Of a stretch of DNA of 64,000 nucleotides, positions 8,920 to 16,788 are shown piece by piece. The notes under the pieces were generated by a model. That model worked only from the letters and a program-made list of their open reading frames with translations. It was not told where the DNA came from and searched no databases. The stretch lies in NCBI RefSeq assembly GCF_040253635.1, contig NZ_JBEJGX010000003.1, positions 8,271,501-8,335,500 on the forward strand. The letters run 5' to 3'. Within the stretch, counting starts at the first letter, position 1, and every line of letters begins with the position of its first letter. The stretch comes from Streptomyces sp. Edi2. Lineage in GTDB: Bacteria; Actinomycetota; Actinomycetes; Streptomycetales; Streptomycetaceae. The position numbers were made by a program, and so were the translations under genes.

Positions 8920-9174
8920 ATGGAACGGCGAGCAGCGACCCCACGCGCGGACGACTCACCGCACGGCTTACCGCCGGCGTTCCTCCGGAGTGCGACGGCA
9001 CACCGTCCGGCAGCAATCCGTCCGGCAGCCGGCCATCCGGCGGCCATCCATCCGCCGGTAACCCGTCCGGCAGCAATCCGTCCGTCGGCAAACCGCCCGG
9101 GGAACAACCCGGTGCGGACGGTGCCGGGCCGCACCGTCCACGGCACCGCGAGACCGGACGCGGGCCGGCCCTGA
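8920..9174 (+). CDS. Possible 84-residue upstream ORF coupled to the MFS gene
   Basis: The ATG at 8920 follows GTGAGGTGG. The frame reads MERRAATPRADDSPHG and becomes Pro/Ala/Arg/Ile-rich with repeated PAAIRP units, so it has no recognisable domain. It ends in TGA overlapping the MFS ATG (TGATG, 9172-9176), a common translational-coupling arrangement. Codon 17 is TTA (8968-8970). Third-position GC is only moderate. The competing reading is that the MFS protein itself starts at GTG 8910 in the adjacent frame and carries a Ser/Gly/Pro-repeat N-terminal tail. I cannot decide between these. Confidence 0.3.
   Translation: MERRAATPRADDSPHGLPPAFLRSATAHRPAAIRPAAGHPAAIHPPVTRPAAIRPSANRPGNNPVRTVPGRTVHGTARPDAGRP
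9003..9084. repeat. 22-bp direct repeat, copies 60 bp apart
   Basis: The same 22 bases, beginning CCGTCCGGCAGCAATCC, occur at 9003-9024 and 9063-9084. The DNA between them is built from degenerate CCGTCC/CATCC units. In the frame of the MFS gene this would encode PSGSNPSG-type repeats; in the frame of the upstream ORF it encodes PAAIRP repeats. Confidence 0.7.
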
Positions 9175-10445
9175 TGACGCACTCCGCCCCGGCGCCCGCG
9201 CCCGCCGTCCCCCTGCCGCACGCCCGCCGCGACGTCCGGCTCTTCTGGTGGGCGGGCACCTGCGACGCAGTCGGCAGTCAGGTGTCCGGGTTCGTTCTGC
9301 CGTTGCTGTTGTTGCGGCTCGGCCGTTCCCCCGCCGAGGTCGGCGTCATCGCCGGGCTCTTCGCGGTCGCCACCCTGGTCCTCGGCCCGCTCGCCGCCGT
9401 ACCCGCCGACCGCGGGGCCCGTAAGCGGGTGATGGTGGGCGCCGCGCTGATGTCCGCCGCGGCGATGGCCGGTGTCACCGTGGCGGTCGCCGCGGGCCGG
9501 GTCCCGTTGGCCGTTCTCCTTGCCGCCGTGCTCGTCGAGCGGTGCGCGACCGCCTGCTATGAGGCGGCGTCGCTGGGCACCGTGGCCCTGGTGTGTCCCC
9601 CGGAGGAGCACCGGCGGGTGCTGTCCCGATTACAGGCGGGGGAGCGGGGCGCCCTCGTCGTCGGGCCCGCACTGGGCGGGCTGCTCTTCGCGGCCGGTGC
9701 CTGGCTGCCGTTCCTCGTGGACGCCCTGTCGTACGTCGTCGCGGCGGGCGGCATCCGCGCCATGCGCTCGGGTCTGTCCGCGCGGCCGGAACAGCGGTTG
9801 CCGGGCGGTAATACGCACCGGACCTGGCGGGCGCTGCTCGCCGAAGCCGGGGCAGGGGTGGCGCTGCTGCGCCGGGAACCCCTCCTGCGGCTGGCGCTCG
9901 TCTGGATCTCGGCCGTCAACGCCCTGCTCGTCGCGTTGTATTACACGACCGTCTTCGCCCTCCAGGACCACGGCAGGGGCGCGGCTCCGCTGGGCCTGGT
10001 CCTCGCCCTGACCGGGGCGGCCGGCCTGGCCGGGGCGCTGGCCGCCCCGCGACTGGCCGGCCGGCACACGGCGGCGACGGTGCTGGTGGCGGTGTCCTGG
10101 CTGATGGTGCCGCCCGCCGCGGCCCTGGTGGTGGCCCGCGACGCCTGGCAGTTCGGACTGCTCCTCGGACTCCTCTGCTTCCTGACGCCGCCGGCCACCG
10201 TGGCGCTGCAGGCCCGGATCCTCCAGATCACACCGCCCGGACTGCAGGCCCGCACCGGCACCGTGCTGGCCACGGCGTCGGGCGCGGCAGCGGCCCTGGC
10301 CCCGGCCCTCGCCGGGCTGTCGGCCGGCCGCGCCGGGGCCGGGACCACCCTCATCGGCTGTGCGGTGCTGCTGGCCGTGCTCGCGCTGTACGCGACCTGC
10401 AGGGCACCGAGCTTCCCCCGCGGGACGAAGGAGGAGACCGTATGA
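9174..10445 (+). CDS. MFS transporter, probable peptide exporter of the RiPP locus (contains TTA codon)
   Basis: A 423-residue major-facilitator protein with about 12 hydrophobic helices. The N-terminal half shows DVRLFWWAGTCDAVGSQVSG and the cytoplasmic motif-A region PADRGARKRVM between helices 2 and 3; it resembles EntS/macrolide-efflux type MFS proteins. Start at ATG 9174 is chosen because the MFS fold begins right after it; an in-frame extension to GTG 8910 is possible. Codon 153 is TTA (9630-9632), so translation should depend on the bldA tRNA. Its TGA overlaps the peptidase start (ATGA, 10442-10445). Context suggests export of the modified peptide, which is inference. Confidence 0.82.
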   Translation: MTHSAPAPAPAVPLPHARRDVRLFWWAGTCDAVGSQVSGFVLPLLLLRLGRSPAEVGVIAGLFAVATLVLGPLAAVPADRGARKRVMVGAALMSAAAMAGVTVAVAAGRVPLAVLLAAVLVERCATACYEAASLGTVALVCPPEEHRRVLSRLQAGERGALVVGPALGGLLFAAGAWLPFLVDALSYVVAAGGIRAMRSGLSARPEQRLPGGNTHRTWRALLAEAGAGVALLRREPLLRLALVWISAVNALLVALYYTTVFALQDHGRGAAPLGLVLALTGAAGLAGALAAPRLAGRHTAATVLVAVSWLMVPPAAALVVARDAWQFGLLLGLLCFLTPPATVALQARILQITPPGLQARTGTVLATASGAAAALAPALAGLSAGRAGAGTTLIGCAVLLAVLALYATCRAPSFPRGTKEETV

Positions 10446-12295
10446 CTGCGACCGCGGCAGGTACCGCCGCACCGCCGCCCGGCACCGGCATCGGTTTCCG
10501 GGTCTACCGGCCGGCGCTCCCCGAGGTCTGCCCGCGCGACCCGGAACGGATGGCCCTGGCCGCGGACGCCGACGGCCGCTGCGAGATCTTCACCTGGAAC
10601 GCCGCCACCGGCACCGCACGCCAGGTCACCGACAGCCCGGACGGCACGGTGCACTGCGCCCTCGACGCTGACGCCCGGGTGTGGTGGTTCACCGAGGACC
10701 GCGGCGGCCTCGGGCTCTGGTACTTCCAGGACTTCGAGGGCGGGCCGCGGCACCCCGGTCTGACCGGCCTGCGCCCGGGCCTCCCGTGCGGCCTCGCCCT
10801 CAGCGACGCCGGCACCGTGGCCGTCGGCCTCGGGGACGGCCACGGGATGACCGTCCACCTCGGCACACCGGGCGGCCCGGCCCGGCAGGTGTGCACCGTT
10901 GACGGCCCTGCGCTGCTGACCGGTATCTCGCCGTCGGGCGGGCTGCTGGCGGTGTCGGGGGCGGCCGGATCCGGCCGTGCCCTCACTCTCGTGACCTGTT
11001 CCGGGGCGGTCCTCGATCAGCTCTCCGGGCGGCGCGGACGGCTGTGGGCGCTCGGCTTCGCGCCGACCCCCGCCGCCACCGAACTCCTGCTGGTCCAGGA
11101 GGACAACGACGGCTACCGGCTGGCAAGTTGGCGGCCGGGCGCCGGACTGCGGCCGCACCACTGGTGCCGCTTCGACACCGAGATCACCGCCCGCTGGTAC
11201 CCCGAAGGGCGACGGGTCCTCATCCGCCACGACCGCCACGGCCGCTCCGCCCTCACCACCGCCGACCTCGACCGGCGCACCCTGACCCCGGTGCCCTCCC
11301 CGCCCGGCACCCTGCTCGACGCCGTCCCGCACCCGGGCGATGACGTGCACTACCTGTGGACCGATACGGCCACCCCGCCGCGGATGGGCTCCACCGCCGG
11401 CACCCGGCTGCCGGCGCTCCCCGCCCTGCCGGCCCCCGCACCCGGCCGGCACCGTGACCTGTGGACCCCCGGCCCGGACGGACCCGTGCACACGCTGCTC
11501 GGCGAACCGGAACCGACCCGCGGCCCGCGGCCCCCGCTGGTGTTCCTGGTGCACGGCGGACCCGCCGACCACGACCGCGACGCCTACGACCCGCAGGTGC
11601 ACTCGCTGATCGCCTCCGGCTTCGCGGTCGCACGGGTCAACTACCGCGGCTCCACCGGCTACGGGCCCACCTGGCGTGCCGCGTACGGCGAGGGGGTGGG
11701 ACTCACCCAGGTCGCCGACCTCGTCGCGGTCCGGGCCGACCTGCTCCGCCGCGGCCTGGCCCGCGAGGACGCGATCGGCCTGTGGGGCACCTCCTGGGGC
11801 GGTTACCTGACCCTGCTCGCGCTCGGCACCCGGCCGGACCTCTGGCAGGCGGGCGTCGCCGTCAAACCGGTCGCCGACTGCGCCGCGGCCCACCGCACCG
11901 GCACCCCCGCCCTGCGTGCCCTGGACGAGCGGCTGTTCGGCGGTACCCCCGACGCCGTTCCCGGGAGCTACGCGCGCAGCTCGCCCGTCCACTACGCGGC
12001 CGAGGTCCGTGCCCCGCTGCTGGTGATCGCCGCCACCCGCGACGCCAAATGCCCGCCCGGCCAGGTCCGGAGCTACCTGGCCGCCCTGCACCGTGCGGGT
12101 GTCGCGCACGAGTCCCGGTGGCTGGACACCGGCCACGACGGTTACACCGGCGCGCACCATGTGGCCGCCCTGCAGCACGCCATGGGCTTTCTCGGCCGGC
12201 ACCTGCGCCGCACCCCGCGGCCCACCGAACCCCCCGTCCCGCAGCGGACGGGGTCTTGGGGAGCACCGGCCCGTCCGGCGCCCCCGGAAATGTGA
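10442..12295 (+). CDS. S9-family (prolyl oligopeptidase/acylaminoacyl-peptidase type) serine peptidase
   Basis: A 617-residue cytoplasmic peptidase. Residues ~40-330 have the WD/beta-propeller-like character of S9C enzymes (repeated DADGRCEIFTWN, DADARVWWFTEDRGG-like strands). The C-terminal alpha/beta hydrolase starts near residue 355 (PLVFLVHGGPADHD). The catalytic triad is visible as Ser in GTSWGGY, Asp in ATRDAKCPPG and His in DTGHDGY. No signal peptide. The start overlaps the exporter stop by four bases and the precursor-like peptide follows 38 bases downstream. In this setting it is the likely leader- or follower-peptide protease (inference). Confidence 0.88.
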   Translation: MTATAAGTAAPPPGTGIGFRVYRPALPEVCPRDPERMALAADADGRCEIFTWNAATGTARQVTDSPDGTVHCALDADARVWWFTEDRGGLGLWYFQDFEGGPRHPGLTGLRPGLPCGLALSDAGTVAVGLGDGHGMTVHLGTPGGPARQVCTVDGPALLTGISPSGGLLAVSGAAGSGRALTLVTCSGAVLDQLSGRRGRLWALGFAPTPAATELLLVQEDNDGYRLASWRPGAGLRPHHWCRFDTEITARWYPEGRRVLIRHDRHGRSALTTADLDRRTLTPVPSPPGTLLDAVPHPGDDVHYLWTDTATPPRMGSTAGTRLPALPALPAPAPGRHRDLWTPGPDGPVHTLLGEPEPTRGPRPPLVFLVHGGPADHDRDAYDPQVHSLIASGFAVARVNYRGSTGYGPTWRAAYGEGVGLTQVADLVAVRADLLRRGLAREDAIGLWGTSWGGYLTLLALGTRPDLWQAGVAVKPVADCAAAHRTGTPALRALDERLFGGTPDAVPGSYARSSPVHYAAEVRAPLLVIAATRDAKCPPGQVRSYLAALHRAGVAHESRWLDTGHDGYTGAHHVAALQHAMGFLGRHLRRTPRPTEPPVPQRTGSWGAPARPAPPEM

Positions 12296-12333
12296 ACCGT
12301 TCCCGTCATACCGGCAGAACAGGAGACACAGCC

Positions 12334-12453
12334 ATGCAGAAGGACATCATCCACAACGACCCGCTCGCGGGTGACGAGGAGAACCGCAAGCCGGGCATCG
12401 GCATCACGGTGACCGTCCCGTTCCGTAACGCGGAGGACACCGAGGAGGACTGA
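12334..12453 (+). CDS. 39-residue RiPP precursor-like peptide
   Basis: AGGAG at 12321-12325 is well placed before the ATG. The peptide begins MQKDIIHNDPLAGDEENRK, then has an aliphatic/aromatic stretch PGIGITVTVPF, and ends in an acidic tail RNAEDTEED. There are no cysteines, one histidine (residue 7) and no signal peptide. The size, the acidic flank and the uninterrupted run of Ile/Val/Thr/Pro/Phe just before a radical SAM enzyme make it a candidate substrate. Those residue types are known targets of cobalamin radical SAM C-methyltransferases in other RiPPs such as bottromycin and polytheonamide. Core boundaries are inference; leader-core-follower is one possibility. It was too short for automatic calling. 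Confidence 0.72.
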   Translation: MQKDIIHNDPLAGDEENRKPGIGITVTVPFRNAEDTEED

Positions 12454-12459
12454 CCCTCC

Positions 12460-12492
12460 CCGGCCGGCCCGGTGCACCACCGGGCCGGCCGG
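12460..12492 (+). terminator. Perfect 15-bp hairpin between precursor and radical SAM gene (attenuator or mRNA-end stabiliser)
   Basis: The arm CCGGCCGGCCCGGTG is followed by the loop CAC and the exact complementary arm. It starts 7 bases after the precursor stop and 75 bases before the radical SAM start. In many RiPP operons such a structure makes precursor mRNA more abundant than mRNA for the modifying enzymes. That function is proposed here by analogy. Confidence 0.7.
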
Positions 12493-12566
12493 ACCGCCGC
12501 ACGTCACCGGCCGGCCGCCGGCCGTGGCCGCCTCCCCTCCCACCCCGCCGCCTACGAGGAGCCGAC

Positions 12567-14495
12567 ATGCGCGTCCTGCTGGTCAACATGCCCTGGTCAC
12601 CGATCGACCTCCCGTCCCTCGCACTCGGAATCCTCCGGCGCAGCGTCGACGAGCGCACCTCCGGCCATGCCGATGTCCTGCACGCCAACCTGGAGTTCAC
12701 CGACTGGATCACCCGGCGTACCGAGTTCACCGCGGACGACTACCAGTTCTATGCGCTCTCCTCCTACTTCATGGGATGCGGCGACTGGGTGTTCTCCTCC
12801 GCCCTCTACGACGATCCCGAGTGGCGGGTAGCGGAGTTCCGCGCCTCGATGCGCGGCAAGCTGCGCGAGGAGCGGCTGCGGATGTCCCACGAACTGCACC
12901 GCGTGGTACCGGAGTTCGTCCAGGAGACCGCCGAGCGGATCGTCGCGGCCGGGCCCGATGTCGTCGGCTTCACCTCCACCTTCCAGCAGAACACCGCCGC
13001 GCTCGCCGCCGCCAAGTACGTCAAACGCCTCGCCCCGCACATCAAAACCGTGATGGGCGGCGCCAACTGCGACGCCGAACAGGGCGCGGCCGGCCACCGC
13101 AACTTCCCCTTCCTGGACTTCGTGGTCCGCGGCGAGGGCGAAGCCGTCTTCCCCCAGCTGCTCACCGCCCTCGACGAGGGCGGCGACCTGTCCGCCGTCC
13201 CCGGGCTGTGCCACCGGAGCCCCGACGGCACCAGCACCGCCAACCCGATGAGCCCCAGCCCGCTGCCGCCCGCCACCATCCTCCCGCCCGACTACAGCGG
13301 CTACTTCGAGCGGCTGGCGTCCTCCGTCGCCCGCAACTGGGTGGAACCCAAACTCGTGGTCGAAGGGGCCCGCGGCTGCTGGTGGGGGGAGAAGCACCAC
13401 TGCACCTTCTGCGGCCTCAACGGCTCCTTCATGCAGTTCCGCAGCAAGAGCCCGGAGACCTTCTACGAAGAGATCATGGACCTGGCACGCCGCCACCGCG
13501 TGCTGGACATGTACGTCGTCGACAACATCCTCGACATGGGCTACCTCAACACCGTCCTGCCCCGCCTCATCGACAGCGGCTACGACCTGCGCCTGCACAT
13601 CGAGATCAAGGCCAATATGCGCCGCACCCAGCTGCGCACCCTCGCCGACGCCGGGATGATCTACGTCCAGCCGGGCATCGAAAGCCTCAACAGCCGGGTG
13701 CTCGACCTGATGGACAAGGGGGTGAGCGGCTGCCAGAACGTCCGGATGCTCCGCGACGGAGCCGAGACCGGGCTCTCGGTCTCCTGGAACTACCTCCACG
13801 GCTTCCCCGGCGAGACCGCCGCCGACTACGAGCCGGTCATCGCCCAGCTGCCCGCCCTGGAACACCTCGACCCGCCGGTCGACCTCTCCGCCCGCATCGC
13901 CATCGAACGCTTCAGCCCGTACTTCAACCGGCCCGAACTCGGCTTCACCGGTCTGCGGCCCGAGGAGCACTACCGCTTCACCTACGACCTGCCCGAGTCT
14001 GAACTGTACGACCTGGCCTATGTCTTCGAGGCACCCGAACGCGGCATCGGGGAACCCACCGTCACCTCCCTCAACGACGCCCTGGGCGCCTGGCGCAAAC
14101 ACCACGTGGACAGCAGGCTCACCCACACCGACCTCGGTGACCGCATCGTGCTGGTCAGCCGCAGACGCGCCTTCGACTGGGGAACCATGGAGCTCACCGA
14201 GCCCGCGGAGATCGCGGCCTTCAAGCTGCTCGACCAGCCGCACGCCCCCGCCGCTCTGACCCGCAAGCTCGCCGCACGGCTGCCCGGCCAGCCGCTCGAC
14301 GCCGCGGCGGTGCACACCCTCCTCCAGCGCTGGGTGACGCTCGGGCTGGTCTTCACCGACGGCGGGCAGTACGTCCACCTGGCGCCGGCGGCCGTCAACG
14401 AGGACCTGCTGCGGCTCGACTTCATGCGCCACCGCCACGCCGCGCCCGCCCGCCACGAGACACCGGACGCATCCCGAGACGTCGTCCACGCCTAG
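12567..14495 (+). CDS. Cobalamin-binding radical SAM enzyme, RiPP-maturation C-methyltransferase family
   Basis: A 642-residue enzyme. The N-terminal ~200 residues form a B12-binding Rossmann-type domain (MRVLLVNMPWSPIDLPSLAL; later GPDVVGFTSTFQQNTAAL and TVMGGANCD; no DxHxxG motif seen). The radical SAM core has cysteines spaced C-x7-C-x2-C in GCWWGEKHHCTFCGLNG near residue 275. This is the variant spacing I associate with the TIGR03975 RiPP-maturation family rather than the usual CX3CX2C. QPGIESLNSRVLDLM and WNYLHGFPGET are further radical SAM-type signatures. A ~150-residue C-terminal extension may bind substrate. RBS ACGAGGAG. It is the second gene after the precursor-like peptide. Predicted role: radical C-methylation of unactivated carbons in the peptide. 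Confidence 0.85.
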   Translation: MRVLLVNMPWSPIDLPSLALGILRRSVDERTSGHADVLHANLEFTDWITRRTEFTADDYQFYALSSYFMGCGDWVFSSALYDDPEWRVAEFRASMRGKLREERLRMSHELHRVVPEFVQETAERIVAAGPDVVGFTSTFQQNTAALAAAKYVKRLAPHIKTVMGGANCDAEQGAAGHRNFPFLDFVVRGEGEAVFPQLLTALDEGGDLSAVPGLCHRSPDGTSTANPMSPSPLPPATILPPDYSGYFERLASSVARNWVEPKLVVEGARGCWWGEKHHCTFCGLNGSFMQFRSKSPETFYEEIMDLARRHRVLDMYVVDNILDMGYLNTVLPRLIDSGYDLRLHIEIKANMRRTQLRTLADAGMIYVQPGIESLNSRVLDLMDKGVSGCQNVRMLRDGAETGLSVSWNYLHGFPGETAADYEPVIAQLPALEHLDPPVDLSARIAIERFSPYFNRPELGFTGLRPEEHYRFTYDLPESELYDLAYVFEAPERGIGEPTVTSLNDALGAWRKHHVDSRLTHTDLGDRIVLVSRRRAFDWGTMELTEPAEIAAFKLLDQPHAPAALTRKLAARLPGQPLDAAAVHTLLQRWVTLGLVFTDGGQYVHLAPAAVNEDLLRLDFMRHRHAAPARHETPDASRDVVHA

Positions 14496-14582
14496 GGGGT
14501 GTCTGCCGCTAAGGGACTACGGGGCAGCCCTCAGGGGCTGTCCGCAAAGCCCTGACGCCGTCCGGCCCACGAGGAGACATCC

Positions 14583-15269
14583 ATGACCTGCACCACCACC
14601 CCCGCCCCCCGGGCTCTGACGCTCGCCGCATGGCGGGACTACGACGAGGACGCCTGCACCCTGCCCGGCATGAGCCTGGGCGAGCTCGACCTGGCCGGAC
14701 CGCCGGAGAAGCACGCCGCCCGGCTGTGGGAGCTGGGGGTACGGCGGGTGCGGCTCGCCGGGGAGATCGACCTGACCACCGTCGACGACCCCGACGCCGC
14801 CCCGGACGCCGCCGCGCATGCGGTCCGGCAGCTGTGCCTGATCCGTGATCTGACGGCACGCGCCGTGCTCGTCCAGTGGCAGCTGCGCCTGCCGGCCGAG
14901 CCCGTGGACGGCTGGCGCGAGCTCTGCCACCTCCAGCCGCCCAGGACCCTCAGTGGCCCCGCCGACGAGGCGGCCGCGCTCTCCCGGTGGCGCGACGAGC
15001 ACTACCTCTGCAAGTGCGTCTGGCGCCAGGGCCCCGGCTTCGTCCAGATCCGTGACCGCCGGTGGGGCCATCTGCGCCGCTTCACCACGGACGAGTCCGC
15101 GTACCGGGAGGCGATCGGCCAACTGGCCTACGGCGCGCCGCTGTCGGCCGTCCCCGAGGCGATCGCCGCCGACTTCCTCGAGGAGCGCCTGGTCTCCCGT
15201 ACCGGGCCGCTGCTGTGGTGGCTGCCGTACCGGGTGAACCGGTGGATCCAGGAGGCGATGGCCATTTGA
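14583..15269 (+). CDS. DUF5825-type partner of the radical SAM enzyme
   Basis: A 228-residue soluble protein. The C-terminal half carries KCVWRQGPGFVQIRDRRWG, then RRFTTDESAYREAIGQL and PLLWWLPYRVNRW. This pattern matches the DUF5825 family, which I recall next to B12 radical SAM RiPP enzymes in actinomycetes. The N-terminal half (ELGVRRVRLAGEIDLTTV) is less distinctive. ACGAGGAG precedes the ATG. It follows the radical SAM gene by 87 bases, in which a small hairpin (CAGCCC/GGGCTG) occurs. Role unproven; a recognition or scaffold protein is a guess. Confidence 0.72.
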   Translation: MTCTTTPAPRALTLAAWRDYDEDACTLPGMSLGELDLAGPPEKHAARLWELGVRRVRLAGEIDLTTVDDPDAAPDAAAHAVRQLCLIRDLTARAVLVQWQLRLPAEPVDGWRELCHLQPPRTLSGPADEAAALSRWRDEHYLCKCVWRQGPGFVQIRDRRWGHLRRFTTDESAYREAIGQLAYGAPLSAVPEAIAADFLEERLVSRTGPLLWWLPYRVNRWIQEAMAI

Positions 15270-15457
15270 GGGCTTCTGCGCGGCCCGCGCCCGGCCGGAA
15301 CGGCGAGCCCTGGCGGCCACTGCCGGGGCAAGCCGGCGAGCACTGTGGCGCAGACGACAGCCGAAAGCGGATGAAGGCTCCGTTCTCGCGTGTTGCGTAC
15401 AGCGGAGCGTCCGTCCGTGGCGCTCCGCGACCGCATTCTCGTCCTAGGAGTCCCCAC

Positions 15458-16579
15458 GTGCATTCCAGCGATTCCGCCGCCCGGGCGGCCCAGGTGCTCT
15501 CCCGCCCCTTCACCCTGGGCGGCCTCACCGTGCCGAACCGGATAGCCATGGCACCGATGACCCGTGAGTTCTCGCCGGGCGGCGTCCCGGGTGCCGATGT
15601 CGCGGACTATTACGCGCGCCGGGCCGCCGGCGGGACCGGGCTGATCATCACCGAGGGCACCTACGTCGATCACGCGGCCGCCGGGACCAGTGGCGCCGTG
15701 CCGCGATTCCACGGCGAGGACGCCCTCGCCGGCTGGGAGCGCGTCGTCCGGGCGGTGCATGCGGCGGGCGGGACGATCATGCCGCAGCTGTGGCACGTGG
15801 GCATGGCCCGCACCGCAGGCGCGCCGCCGTTCCCGGACGCCCCGCCCTCCGGCCCGTCCGGCATGACCGTGGACGGCACCCCGTCCGGTCACACCATGAA
15901 CCAGCGGGACCTCGACGACGTCATCGCGGCGTTCGCCGACGGGGCCGCGGCAGCCGAACGCCTGGGCTTCGACGGGGTCGAGCTGCACGGTGCCCACGGC
16001 TACCTGATCGACCAGTTCCTGTGGTCGGGCACCAACCGGCGCACCGACGCGTACGGCGGCAGCCTCCGTGCCCGTACGCGCTTCGCCGCCGAGATCGTGG
16101 CGGCCTGCCGGGCGGCGGTGTCACCGGACTTCCCGGTCCTCTTCCGGATGTCCCAGTGGAAGATGGGCAACTACGAAGCGCGTCTGGCCGAGACCCCGGA
16201 CGAGCTCCAGGCGATCGTGGGGCCGCTCAGTGACGCGGGGGTCAGCGCCTTCCACTGCTCGACGCGCCGCTACTGGCTGCCGGAGTACGAGGACTCGGAC
16301 CTCAACCTCGCCGGGTGGGTCAAGAAGCTCTCCGGCAAGCCGACGGTCAGCGTCGGCTCCGTCGGTCTCGACAACGAGTTCATGGGGACGTTCCGGGCCG
16401 AACAGGCAGGCGTCACCGGTATCGACCGGCTGCTGGACCGGATGGAGCGGGACGAGTTCGACCTGGTGGCCGTCGGACGGGCCCTGCTCGGTGACCCGGA
16501 GTGGGCGGCCAAGGTCTTCGAAGGCCGCACCGGCGAACTCCAGCCGTTCCAGGTATCGATGCTGCAGACGCTGAGCTGA
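15458..16579 (+). CDS. NADH:flavin oxidoreductase, Old Yellow Enzyme family
   Basis: A 373-residue FMN-dependent ene-reductase-like TIM barrel. Motifs: TVPNRIAMAPMTREFSPGG at the N terminus, MPQLWHVGMAR, GFDGVELHGAHGYLIDQFLW and SGTNRRTDAYGGS in the centre, and DLVAVGRALLGDPEW at the phosphate-binding end. The paired His/Asn of classic OYEs appears as HGAHGY. GTG start at 15458 is favoured by AGGAG nine bases upstream; the open frame extends further upstream without support. It lies downstream of the RiPP locus on the same strand after a 188-bp gap, so membership of that locus is uncertain. Substrate unknown. Confidence 0.88.
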   Translation: MHSSDSAARAAQVLSRPFTLGGLTVPNRIAMAPMTREFSPGGVPGADVADYYARRAAGGTGLIITEGTYVDHAAAGTSGAVPRFHGEDALAGWERVVRAVHAAGGTIMPQLWHVGMARTAGAPPFPDAPPSGPSGMTVDGTPSGHTMNQRDLDDVIAAFADGAAAAERLGFDGVELHGAHGYLIDQFLWSGTNRRTDAYGGSLRARTRFAAEIVAACRAAVSPDFPVLFRMSQWKMGNYEARLAETPDELQAIVGPLSDAGVSAFHCSTRRYWLPEYEDSDLNLAGWVKKLSGKPTVSVGSVGLDNEFMGTFRAEQAGVTGIDRLLDRMERDEFDLVAVGRALLGDPEWAAKVFEGRTGELQPFQVSMLQTLS

Positions 16580-16788
16580 CGCGGCGCGGTGCGGAAGGGG
16601 CGGTGAGGCAACCAGGGCCGGGCACGTTTGGTGGTCACACAGTCACACCGGGTGTCCGGTGCTGGTGGGTGATCCACCGCCCACGAGGGGTGGCCTTGCG
16701 GTGCCTCGCACGGGGGATGCGGGCGTGGCAAGGTGGTGGGTGAGGCTGCCTCCCTCGCCCACCCCTCGATTCCGATGTGGAGGCTCGC

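Noticed and set aside
9941..12202. 753-residue minus-strand open frame
   Set aside because: Shadow of the exporter and S9 peptidase genes, whose catalytic motifs are on the plus strand.
12597..14489. 630-residue open frame antisense to the radical SAM gene
   Set aside because: Composition is Gly/Val/Ala/Asp-biased as expected from a mirrored high-GC gene, with no motif; the plus strand carries clear enzyme motifs.
15400..15450. Inverted repeat GCGGAGCG/CGCTCCGC before the Old Yellow Enzyme gene
   Set aside because: Only 8-bp arms with an 11-base loop in very GC-rich DNA; not enough to call a regulatory site or terminator.
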